DNA of 18,867 nt from Chloroflexota bacterium (GTDB lineage Bacteria; Chloroflexota; Dehalococcoidia; Tepidiformales; Tepidiformaceae): assembly GCA_963169135.1 (NCBI GenBank), contig CAUJEQ010000276.1:1-18867 (forward strand), given 5' to 3'. Every line of letters begins with the position of its first letter. Within the stretch, counting starts at the first letter, position 1. Positions 13,115 through 18,867 of this stretch are shown piece after piece. The notes under the pieces are model-generated. The model was not told the origin of the DNA. It saw nothing but the letters and a program-made list of their open reading frames with translations, and searched no databases. A program made the position numbers and the translations under genes.

Positions 13115-13960
13115 ATGCGTGTACTGCTTCTTGGCTCCAGCGGGCAGCTCGGGTCAGACATCTCGAGACTGTGGCGAGACGCCAACCTGACCCTGGTGAC
13201 CGCGAACCGCCTGGCTGCAGACGTCACCGACGGCGAGGCGGTGTCGGCGCTGGTTGAGACGACCCGGCCCGACGTTGTGATCAATACGACCGCATTCCAC
13301 AACCTGCCGATCTGCGAACAGGACCCGGAAACCTGTTTCCGCGTGAACGTCGTCGGCGGGTGGAATGTCGCGCGAGCCGCGGCTCAGCACGGAGCTGCGG
13401 TGGTGCAGTTCAGCACGGACTACGTGTTCGACGGCACGAAGGGGAGCCCGTACCTCGAGGATGATGCGCGCCGGTCGGTCAATGTCTATGGCGCCTCGAA
13501 GATCGCGACCGAGGATGTCGTGCGGCAGGTGAACCCGGAGCACCTGGTGGTCCGGGTATCGGGTTTGTACGGACTGGCCGGGTCGGCGGGAAAAGGCGGC
13601 AATTTCGTCGAAACCATGCTGCGGTTGGCGCGGGAAGGGAACCCCATCAACGTGGTCGCCGATCAGGTCACGGCGCCGACGAACACCGCCGAGATCGCGG
13701 AGGCGCTCCAGCCGCTCGTTCTTGGGGGCGCCCGGGGCACCATCCACCTTGCCGCCGGGGAAGGGTGCTCGTGGCACACGTTCGCCAGCGCCGTTTTCGC
13801 GATCGCCGGGCTCTCGCCAGAGCTGAACGCGGTCACCACGGAGCAACTGGGCGGACCGGTGAAACGGCCCATCTCGAGCGTGCTGGGATCGAGCCGCACT
13901 CCATCGCTGCGGCACTGGCGTGCCGGGCTCGAACGGTACATGCGCGAGAAGCACGGATAG
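13115..13960 (+). CDS. rmlD: dTDP-4-dehydrorhamnose reductase-like protein (RmlD family)
   Basis: RmlD-family enzymes reduce dTDP-4-keto-L-rhamnose with NAD(P)H, the last step of dTDP-L-rhamnose synthesis. The 281-residue extended SDR has GSSGQLG at 7-13, the signature INTTAFHNLPICEQDP near 56-71, FSTDYVFDG at 99-107 and the catalytic YGASK with Tyr125/Lys129. The segments RVSGLYG and NVVADQVTAPT are also typical. An in-frame GTG at 13085 exists but would add unrelated residues; ATG 13115 follows a -10-like box directly. An RmlC-like gene two genes downstream supports a deoxysugar pathway. A role on a different 4-keto sugar cannot be excluded. Confidence 0.88.
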   Translation: MRVLLLGSSGQLGSDISRLWRDANLTLVTANRLAADVTDGEAVSALVETTRPDVVINTTAFHNLPICEQDPETCFRVNVVGGWNVARAAAQHGAAVVQFSTDYVFDGTKGSPYLEDDARRSVNVYGASKIATEDVVRQVNPEHLVVRVSGLYGLAGSAGKGGNFVETMLRLAREGNPINVVADQVTAPTNTAEIAEALQPLVLGGARGTIHLAAGEGCSWHTFASAVFAIAGLSPELNAVTTEQLGGPVKRPISSVLGSSRTPSLRHWRAGLERYMREKHG

Positions 13961-13984
13961 CTACCGGCAAACGGGATTCCTGCG

Positions 13985-13990
13985 TACCAT
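13985..13990 (+). promoter_or_regulatory. -10-like box for epimerase-rmlC unit
   Basis: TACCAT lies in the 66-base gap after the RmlD-like gene, 36 bases before the ATG at 14027. It would give a leader carrying a strong AGGAGG Shine-Dalgarno, so the epimerase and RmlC-like genes may have their own promoter. Confidence 0.35.
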
Positions 13991-14026
13991 CCGCAAAGCC
14001 ACATGCCGTGGCCAGGAGGTTCGGCC

Positions 14027-15061
14027 ATGCGGATTCTCGTGACCGGTGGCGCCGGGTACATCGGCAGCGTCCTTGTCCCGAAGTTGCTGGCTCGCGGTCA
14101 CGAAGTGCGTGTCGTGGACCGGATGTTCTGGGGTCTCCCGCACTACGCTGATGAGCCGGGCGTGGAACTGGTGAACGCCGATGTGCGACGCATGCCCGAG
14201 GGCGTGCTCGACGGCATCGATGCGGTCGACCACCTTGCCGGGTTCTCGAACGATCCGACTGCGGAGTTCAGCCCGGAAGCCAATTGGCAGATGAACGCCG
14301 TCGCCACCGAGACCATCGCGGCCCTGTGCAAGACTTCCGGCGTCCACCGGCTCGTTTTCGGCAGTTCATGTTCCCTTTACGACGGCGCCGAGGAAGACGG
14401 CCTGCTGGACGAGCAAGCGGCGCTCGCGCCGCGCGGGGCGTACGCGACATCGAAGCGCTACTCCGAAGAGGCGCTGCTCCGGCACGCCGGCGACGACTTC
14501 GAGCCGGTGGTCCTGCGCCAGGCAACCGTGTTCGGCGCCAGCCCACGGATGCGCTTCGACCTGGTGATCAACGCGTTCGTGAAGGACGCGCTGGTGCGCC
14601 AGCGATTGATCCTCCACGGTGGGGGCCGGATGTGGCGGCCGCTGGTGAGCGTGAACGATCTCGCCGACGCACACGTTGGCTGCCTCGAAGCGCCCTCGGA
14701 GCTGGTGGCCGGCGAGACGTTCAACGTGGTGGGGGAGAACTACCAGGTGCGCGAACTCGCGGAGGTGGTCGCGGCGGCGCTCGTGAAGCTCGGGAAGCCG
14801 GTTGCCCTGGAGGACGGTCCCCTCCCGAAGATCGTGCGGAACTACAAGTGCAGCGGCGAGAAACTGCGCAAGCGGCTCGACCTCGAACTGCCCACGACGG
14901 CCACCGTGGCGGTCGCCGAACTGGTGGACCTGTACGGGAAGACGCCGGTGGAACACCTGGGCCACCCGAAGTACTACAACATCGCCTGGATGGAACTCCT
15001 CGAGCAGGTGCGGCCGGCCTACCAGGCGATGCAGAACATTTTCGAACCGATCGAGGAATAG
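14027..15061 (+). CDS. NAD-dependent NDP-sugar epimerase/dehydratase
   Basis: This is an extended SDR of 344 residues acting on nucleotide sugars in the cytoplasm. It has the NAD motif TGGAGYIG at 6-13, Asp31 at the end of the second strand, HLAGFSNDP at 69-77, GSSCSLYDG at 112-120 and the catalytic pair Tyr139/Lys143 in YATSK. RPLVSVNDLADAH is the conserved C-terminal sugar-binding segment. The 'TDE' triad of RmlB 4,6-dehydratases is absent (SSCSLYD instead), so it is not an ordinary RmlB. It is closer to WcaG/GalE-type epimerases. AGGAGG lies seven bases before the chosen ATG. It is followed after two bases by the RmlC-like gene, whose Shine-Dalgarno lies inside its end. Confidence 0.9.
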   Translation: MRILVTGGAGYIGSVLVPKLLARGHEVRVVDRMFWGLPHYADEPGVELVNADVRRMPEGVLDGIDAVDHLAGFSNDPTAEFSPEANWQMNAVATETIAALCKTSGVHRLVFGSSCSLYDGAEEDGLLDEQAALAPRGAYATSKRYSEEALLRHAGDDFEPVVLRQATVFGASPRMRFDLVINAFVKDALVRQRLILHGGGRMWRPLVSVNDLADAHVGCLEAPSELVAGETFNVVGENYQVRELAEVVAAALVKLGKPVALEDGPLPKIVRNYKCSGEKLRKRLDLELPTTATVAVAELVDLYGKTPVEHLGHPKYYNIAWMELLEQVRPAYQAMQNIFEPIEE

Positions 15062-15063
15062 CG

Positions 15064-15630
15064 GTGGACATCCACGTTTCGAAGACGAAGCTCGAAGGCG
15101 TGCTGCTCATCGATACGGACTTCTTCCGCGATGAGCGAGGGTTCTTCATCGAGGTGTATCACGAGCAGCGCTTCCGCGAGCACGGGCTGCCGACGAACTT
15201 CGTGCAGGACAACCACTCGCGCTCGGCAAGGAAGGTGCTGCGCGGATTCCACTACCAGGATACGACTGCCCCGATGGGCAAGCTGGTGCGCTGCACCGCC
15301 GGGGCGATCCTGGATGTCGCAGTCGACCTGCGTGCCGGGTCGCCGACGTTCGGGCAGTGGGTCTCGGTCGAACTGACTGCGGAGAACATGCGCCAGATCT
15401 GGGTGCCGCCGGACTTCGGGCACGCGTTTGCGACGCTCTCGGAGTTCGCCGAGGTGCAGTACAAGTGCACCGGCATGTACACGCCTCCCTCCGAGGGGAC
15501 GGTCTCCTGGAACGACCCGGATATCGGCGTGGAATGGCCGTTCGACGACCCGGTCCTCTCCGGGCGCGACCAGGCCGGCATGAGCCTGAGGCAGTACCTC
15601 GAGAGGCCAGCCTTCCGTTACGGTGGCTGA
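15064..15630 (+). CDS. rmlC: dTDP-4-dehydrorhamnose 3,5-epimerase-like protein (RmlC family)
   Basis: RmlC epimerises C3 and C5 of dTDP-4-keto-6-deoxyglucose before RmlD reduction. The 188-residue cupin has FRDERGFFIEVYHEQRF near the start, QDNHSRS, LRGFHYQ with catalytic His63, the substrate-binding KLVRC segment, FGHAF with His120, VQYKC with Tyr133, and the closing SWNDPDIGVEWP. Length and motif order are standard. The GTG start has GAGGAA five bases upstream, overlapping the end of the epimerase gene, so the two are co-translated. Together with the RmlD-like gene it suggests synthesis of rhamnose or a related deoxysugar for surface glycans. The rmlA and rmlB partners are not in the window. 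Confidence 0.92.
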   Translation: MDIHVSKTKLEGVLLIDTDFFRDERGFFIEVYHEQRFREHGLPTNFVQDNHSRSARKVLRGFHYQDTTAPMGKLVRCTAGAILDVAVDLRAGSPTFGQWVSVELTAENMRQIWVPPDFGHAFATLSEFAEVQYKCTGMYTPPSEGTVSWNDPDIGVEWPFDDPVLSGRDQAGMSLRQYLERPAFRYGG

Positions 15631-15663
15631 ACCTTCGCGGTCTTCGCCGGACCACCATCGCGA

Positions 15664-15669
15664 TACACT
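15664..15669 (+). promoter_or_regulatory. -10-like box, leaderless lipoprotein gene
   Basis: TACACT ends six bases before the ATG at 15676. The bases between (CGGGCA) contain no Shine-Dalgarno, which supports a leaderless or near-leaderless transcript. Confidence 0.45.
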
Positions 15670-15675
15670 CGGGCA

Positions 15676-17079
15676 ATGAAACTTCGCGGATTGTTCGGTG
15701 CCCTGTTGCTTGGGTCGAGCCTTTTGGCGGCCGCTGGCTGCAGCAGCGATGGCCCGAGTGGTATGCCTCCAGAGACGCCGGTCCAGGGCGGTCTCCAGGC
15801 GACGCCCGGGACGACGGAAACCCCAACAGCCGGTCCCGGCGGAGGAAGCGGCGGGACGGCAACGAGCCTCCGCCAACTCGGGACCTACTCCGGGGCAACC
15901 ACGACGGCGAAGGATCCCGCTTTCGTCGCTCTCGACGGTGCAAGCGCACACTTCGGGCAAATCGATCGCGCGGCGTACCGGATCGAGGTGCCGGACGCCT
16001 GGAACGGCGAACTCGTGCTCTACGCTCACGGGTTCGCGGGGTTTGGCACGGAGGTCGCCGTCGAGTCACCGCCACGCGCCCTGCGGCAGTACCTGGTTGC
16101 GAACGGATACGCGTGGGCGGCAAGTTCGTATTCGGAGAACGGGTACGTGCCGGGGATCGGCGCGGACGATACGCTGGCGCTGAAGCGGCACTTCGTGGAA
16201 GAGTTCGGCGACCCTGAGCGGACATACATCGCCGGGGCATCGATGGGTGGGAACGTGGTCGCGCTCGCTCTGGAGAACCAGGCGACCGAGTACGACGGTG
16301 GGCTTGCCCTGTGCGGCGCCCTCGGCGGGATCGAACAGATCGACTACCTGGCCTCGTGGGTGGCGGTCGCCGAGTACACATCGGGGCTGACCTTCCCCAT
16401 CGGCGAACCTGGAGCGAACCTGGCACCGGTGTTCCTCACCGAATTGCCGCGCCTCCTGGGGGCGCCGGACGCGCCGACGGAGCAGGGCCGGCAGTTCGCC
16501 TCGGTGATAAAGCTCCTCACGGGCGGTCCGAGGCCGTTTTTCGCGGAGGGGTTCCGGGAGCAGTACATAGTGAACTTCGGCCTGGTGATGATCGACCCGG
16601 AGCGCAGGCTGCTGGTGAACCGGGCGGCAACCAACACCGACACCGATTATGCGATAGATGCGGGCCTCGGCGTGACCGCGGAGGAACTGAACGCCGGCGT
16701 CCGGCGGTATGCCTCGGACCCCGAGGCGCGGAACGCTGAGACGCACCCGGATGCTGTTCCGACCACGGGCCGGATTCGTGTGCCCCTGCTGACGCTGCAC
16801 AACACCGGTGACCTGTTCGTGCCGATCAGCATGGAGCAGAGCTACCGCGCGAAGGTGGAGGCGGCTGGCAAAGGCGACCTGCTGGTCCAGCGCGCTATCC
16901 GCGCGGGCGGTCACTGCAAGTTCAGCGAGCAGGAACTGACCGCTGCGTTCGCGGACCTTGTGGCGTGGGTGAAAGACGGGACGAAGCCGAAGGGCGAGGA
17001 CCTGACCGGCGACCTGACGAACGCCGGGCTGGAGTTCACCAACCCGCTGCGGTCGGGCGACCCGGGCGGGATCGAGTAG
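15676..17079 (+). CDS. Lipoprotein alpha/beta hydrolase
   Basis: This 467-residue exported lipoprotein has a signal peptide (MKLRG then hydrophobic 6-20) ending in the lipobox AAGC, with Cys22 as the lipid-attached residue. A Pro/Gly/Thr-rich linker spans about 23-62, and a large alpha/beta-hydrolase domain follows. Catalytic elements are YAHGFAGFG at 116-124 (oxyanion loop), GASMGG at 187-192 with Ser189, LHNTGDLFVP with Asp379 and GGHCKF with His413. The insertion between Ser and Asp is long (about 190 residues) and presumably forms a lid. It should act outside the cytoplasmic membrane on an ester or peptide substrate that cannot be named from sequence. The ATG follows a TACACT box directly. 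The downstream MFS gene is on the same strand after 103 bases, and an export/degradation partnership is possible but unproven. Confidence 0.87.
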   Translation: MKLRGLFGALLLGSSLLAAAGCSSDGPSGMPPETPVQGGLQATPGTTETPTAGPGGGSGGTATSLRQLGTYSGATTTAKDPAFVALDGASAHFGQIDRAAYRIEVPDAWNGELVLYAHGFAGFGTEVAVESPPRALRQYLVANGYAWAASSYSENGYVPGIGADDTLALKRHFVEEFGDPERTYIAGASMGGNVVALALENQATEYDGGLALCGALGGIEQIDYLASWVAVAEYTSGLTFPIGEPGANLAPVFLTELPRLLGAPDAPTEQGRQFASVIKLLTGGPRPFFAEGFREQYIVNFGLVMIDPERRLLVNRAATNTDTDYAIDAGLGVTAEELNAGVRRYASDPEARNAETHPDAVPTTGRIRVPLLTLHNTGDLFVPISMEQSYRAKVEAAGKGDLLVQRAIRAGGHCKFSEQELTAAFADLVAWVKDGTKPKGEDLTGDLTNAGLEFTNPLRSGDPGGIE

Positions 17080-17182
17080 GAGCCGAAGCGCGAGGCTAAA
17101 TCGCCGGAAACGGACGGGAAACGGCACGCCATCTTGTAACGAACCCGGCCGGGGACCAGAATGCCGCAATAGTTCGCATGGG

Positions 17183-18460
17183 GTGAACCACTTGCAGGCA
17201 ACGCCCGTCCGCCGCGAACCCCTGTTGACGCCCGCGGTGATCCGCGTGACGTGCCTGAACTTCCTGTTTTTCAGCGCGTACCTGCTGTTCTTCCCGACGC
17301 TCCCGTTCTTTATCGAGGGGCTGGGCGGAGCCAAGAGCGAGATCGGGCTGCTGATCGGCATTTCGAGCCTGGCTTCGCTGATGGTGCGTCCGTTTGTGGG
17401 CTATGCGGTGGATACGGTGGGGCGCCGGCCGGTAATGCTCGCGGGGCTCAGCCTCTTCGTGCTAAACGCGCTGCTCTACAACCTTGTGCAGTCGGTGGCG
17501 ATGATCCTGCCTTTGCGGCTGCTCACGGGAGCGTCGATGGCGGTCTTCGTGACGGCTGCGAGTGCAACGATTGCCGACGTGGCGGCGCCGTCGCGGCGAG
17601 GCGAAGTGATGAGCTATTACGGCCTGGCAAACAGCCTGGCGTTCGCCGTCGGCCCGGCGCTCGGAGGCTTCATCATCCACGCAGGCTGGCTCGAGGGATT
17701 CGACGACGCACTCACATCGCGGCTGACATGGCTGAGCGGCTCCGAAATGCCGGAGCTGCATTTCACGTCGCTCTTCTTGTTCGCGGCGGCGGTTGGCGTC
17801 GTTGGCGTGTTCATCGCGGCGGCCGGGACCGAGACACGGCCGGTGGTTGGCGGGCCGGCCCGGTCGCTGAGCCTTGCTCACCTGTTTTCGCGGGCGGGCG
17901 CCTTTCCGGCCTGCATCAACTTCGCGACATCGTTCGTGTTCGCGTCGATGGTGACGTTCACGCCGCTGTTCGCGCGGGACAACGGGCTCCAGAACGCGGG
18001 GGCCCTGTTCATCGTGTACGCGGCGATGGTGATCGTGATGCGGCTGAGCCTCGGGCGCTTCATGGACCGGTATCCCCGGGCGTGGTTCATCGTGCCGGGG
18101 ATTGCCGCACTATCGCTCAGCATGGTGACCATGGCCACGGCACACAACGTCCCGCAGATGTTCGTTGCCGCGGGGCTCTACGGGGTGGGAGCCGGGACGT
18201 TCCAGCCAGCGATGATGGCACACCTGGTCGACCACACGGAGCCGGGCGAACGCGGGCGGGCGCTGAGTACATTCACGCTCGGGAACGACCTTGGTCTGAG
18301 CATCGGGGCGTTGATGCTCGGAGTGCTCGTCGACTGGGCGGGGTACAGGCCGGCGTTTGGGGTGGCAGCGGCCATGGCGGCAAGCGGGGCCCTGCTGTTT
18401 TTCATCAGCACGCAGCGCGCCCGCGGCTGGCGGACGGCTGAAGCCGCGACGCCGCCCTGA
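17183..18460 (+). CDS. MFS transporter
   Basis: This 425-residue major facilitator superfamily permease has hydrophobic segments spaced as 12 membrane helices. The cytoplasmic loop between helices 2 and 3 carries the motif-A-like GYAVDTVGRRPVM at about 73-85. A degenerate copy, GRFMDRYPRAW, follows helix 8 in the second half, as expected from the internal duplication. A longer than usual polar loop (about residues 173-193, GFDDALTSRLTWLSGSEMPE) interrupts the first half before helix 6. It probably acts as a drug, sugar or metabolite proton-antiporter or symporter; the substrate is unknown. The start is GTG at 17183 without a clear Shine-Dalgarno, and a TTG nine bases later is an alternative. 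Confidence 0.9.
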   Translation: MNHLQATPVRREPLLTPAVIRVTCLNFLFFSAYLLFFPTLPFFIEGLGGAKSEIGLLIGISSLASLMVRPFVGYAVDTVGRRPVMLAGLSLFVLNALLYNLVQSVAMILPLRLLTGASMAVFVTAASATIADVAAPSRRGEVMSYYGLANSLAFAVGPALGGFIIHAGWLEGFDDALTSRLTWLSGSEMPELHFTSLFLFAAAVGVVGVFIAAAGTETRPVVGGPARSLSLAHLFSRAGAFPACINFATSFVFASMVTFTPLFARDNGLQNAGALFIVYAAMVIVMRLSLGRFMDRYPRAWFIVPGIAALSLSMVTMATAHNVPQMFVAAGLYGVGAGTFQPAMMAHLVDHTEPGERGRALSTFTLGNDLGLSIGALMLGVLVDWAGYRPAFGVAAAMAASGALLFFISTQRARGWRTAEAATPP

Positions 18461-18486
18461 GGAACGGGATAGCCGCCTTCCATGTC

Positions 18487-18515
18487 TTGAACTGGCGGAG
18501 CGGATGACGTACTGT
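18487..18515 (+). promoter_or_regulatory. Sigma-70-like promoter of the leader
   Basis: TTGAAC at 18487-18492 and TACTGT at 18510-18515 are separated by exactly 17 bases, the best two-box promoter seen in the window. Transcription would start near 18522, just before the upstream ORF's Shine-Dalgarno. It lies only 26 bases after the MFS stop. Confidence 0.5.
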
Positions 18516-18540
18516 GCTACGCGGGCGGAAGGAGGTGTCT

Positions 18541-18594
18541 ATGCAAACAGCACGCCGTTCGTATTTCGCCTCCGCCGCCGGCAGCGCCCGCTAA
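18541..18594 (+). CDS. 17-residue upstream ORF (candidate leader peptide)
   Basis: An ATG frame encodes MQTARRSYFASAAGSAR and ends with TAA at 18592-18594. The Shine-Dalgarno AAGGAGGT (18529-18536) is near-perfect with GGAGG five bases from the ATG, stronger than that of most genes here. The peptide is small and basic, with an Arg-Arg pair and an Ala/Ser-rich end. It stops eight bases before the left arm of an inverted repeat that can hide the next gene's Shine-Dalgarno, the arrangement expected of a translated leader peptide. Confidence 0.5.
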   Translation: MQTARRSYFASAAGSAR

Positions 18595-18601
18595 GCGCTC
18601 G

Positions 18602-18643
18602 TCCTGTGACGGAGTCTCCGGGCAATCGCCCACGACCACAGGA
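18602..18643 (+). promoter_or_regulatory. Shine-Dalgarno-sequestering RNA structure
   Basis: TCCTGTG at 18602-18608 is the exact complement of CACAGGA at 18637-18643, which contains most of the AGGAG ribosome site (18640-18644) of the next gene. Inside the stem are two small palindromes, CGGAG-T-CTCCG (18610-18620) and GGGC-AATC-GCCC (18620-18631), giving a possible multi-branched fold. A ribosome finishing the upstream ORF at 18594 would cover the left arm. Confidence 0.5.
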
Positions 18644-18651
18644 GTTGTTTT

Positions 18652-18867
18652 CTGGAGCTAGAACTTGGAACTGTTCTCGCCTGTGACGGCGAGGGGTGCT
18701 CTGTGCGCCTCGCCGGAACAGATCAGGTCATCACGGCGGTGTACTCGCCACTGGTGAGAGACCGCGTACGCATCCGCCGGCGCCAGCTGGTGGCCATCGA
18801 CATGGCGGAGACGCCACCACACATCGCCTGGCGCTGGTTCATCGGTGAAGTGGAGGCAGTGGGGCCG
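18652..18867 (+). CDS. Partial unknown protein, N-terminal 72 codons, possible CTG start
   Basis: An open frame runs from the in-frame TGA at 18607 to the window end and continues beyond it. It contains no ATG, GTG or TTG near a ribosome site at its start. CTG at 18652 has AGGAG seven bases upstream and gives M(CTG)-ELELGTVLACDGEGC. GTG at 18703, preceded by GAGGGG, is an alternative. The visible protein has a small beta-rich opening (GTVLACDGEGCSVRLAG), then VRDRVRIRRRQLVAID and a WRWFIGEV segment. This resembles an OB/KOW-like nucleic-acid-binding or DUF-type fold, but no family was recognised. It is cut by the window edge and apparently controlled by the leader upstream. Confidence 0.5.
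   Translation, partial: MELELGTVLACDGEGCSVRLAGTDQVITAVYSPLVRDRVRIRRRQLVAIDMAETPPHIAWRWFIGEVEAVGP

Noticed and set aside
18461..18505. Terminator after the MFS gene
   Set aside because: Only a 5-bp CCGCC/GGCGG pairing with a 16-base loop and no T tract; it also overlaps the proposed promoter.
1..18867. CRISPR array, transposon or prophage
   Set aside because: No regularly spaced repeat series, transposase, integrase or phage structural gene was seen; all direct repeats found are only two copies.

Overview
This is an 18.9 kb stretch of a high-G+C bacterial chromosome, densely packed with short operons on both strands. Coding frames strongly prefer G or C at third codon positions. No rRNA, tRNA, CRISPR array, transposase, integrase or phage gene was seen. 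A PPOX-type (F420-like) flavoprotein, a lipobox lipoprotein, PlsX, a stand-alone thiamine pyrophosphokinase and several start codons placed directly after a -10-like TANNNT hexamer fit an environmental Chloroflexota (Dehalococcoidia-like) or actinobacterium-like genome. That placement is inference from gene content, not a database result.

Layout. 1-1616 (+): dienelactone hydrolase-family enzyme, then an SDR. 1626-3055 (-): a small unknown protein and a two-domain glyoxalase-like (VOC) protein. 3137-4975 (+): an SDR overlapping a monoacylglycerol-lipase-like hydrolase, then a 68-residue unknown. 4985-6789 (-): a SAM methyltransferase overlapping plsX. 6790-6983: a gap with a 13-bp direct repeat, a hairpin and a possible 24-residue hydrophobic peptide. 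6984-8828 (-): a three-gene operon of SDR, crotonase and DUF2087-like protein. 8958-9506 (+): gamma-carbonic anhydrase-like protein, divergent from that operon across a perfect 12-bp inverted repeat. 9518-10802 (-): dapA and a small DUF2007-like membrane protein. 10937-12540 (-): thiamine pyrophosphokinase and a secreted helical-repeat protein ending near a perfect 13-bp hairpin. 12665-15630 (+): PPOX flavoprotein, RmlD-like reductase, NDP-sugar epimerase and RmlC-like epimerase. 15676-18460 (+): a lipoprotein alpha/beta hydrolase and an MFS transporter. 18461-18867: an apparent regulatory leader and the start of an unfinished gene.

How the genes fit together. The first 9 kb is rich in SDRs, alpha/beta hydrolases, a crotonase and a VOC protein, which suggests catabolism of acyl-CoA-linked, aromatic or lipid substrates. 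PlsX supplies acyl-phosphate for phospholipid synthesis. The 13.1-15.6 kb cluster makes or modifies a deoxysugar nucleotide, probably dTDP-rhamnose-like, for the envelope; rmlA and rmlB are not in the window.

The most unusual signal is at the right edge. A recognisable promoter (17-bp spacer) precedes a 17-codon upstream ORF with a near-perfect Shine-Dalgarno. A 7-bp perfect inverted repeat follows that would hide the Shine-Dalgarno of the next, truncated gene, whose best start is a rare CTG. This looks like an undescribed translational attenuation or coupling leader. Other notable points are a crotonase lacking one of the two hydratase glutamates, an SDR with Asn of the catalytic tetrad replaced by Ser, and two kinds of intergenic repeat.
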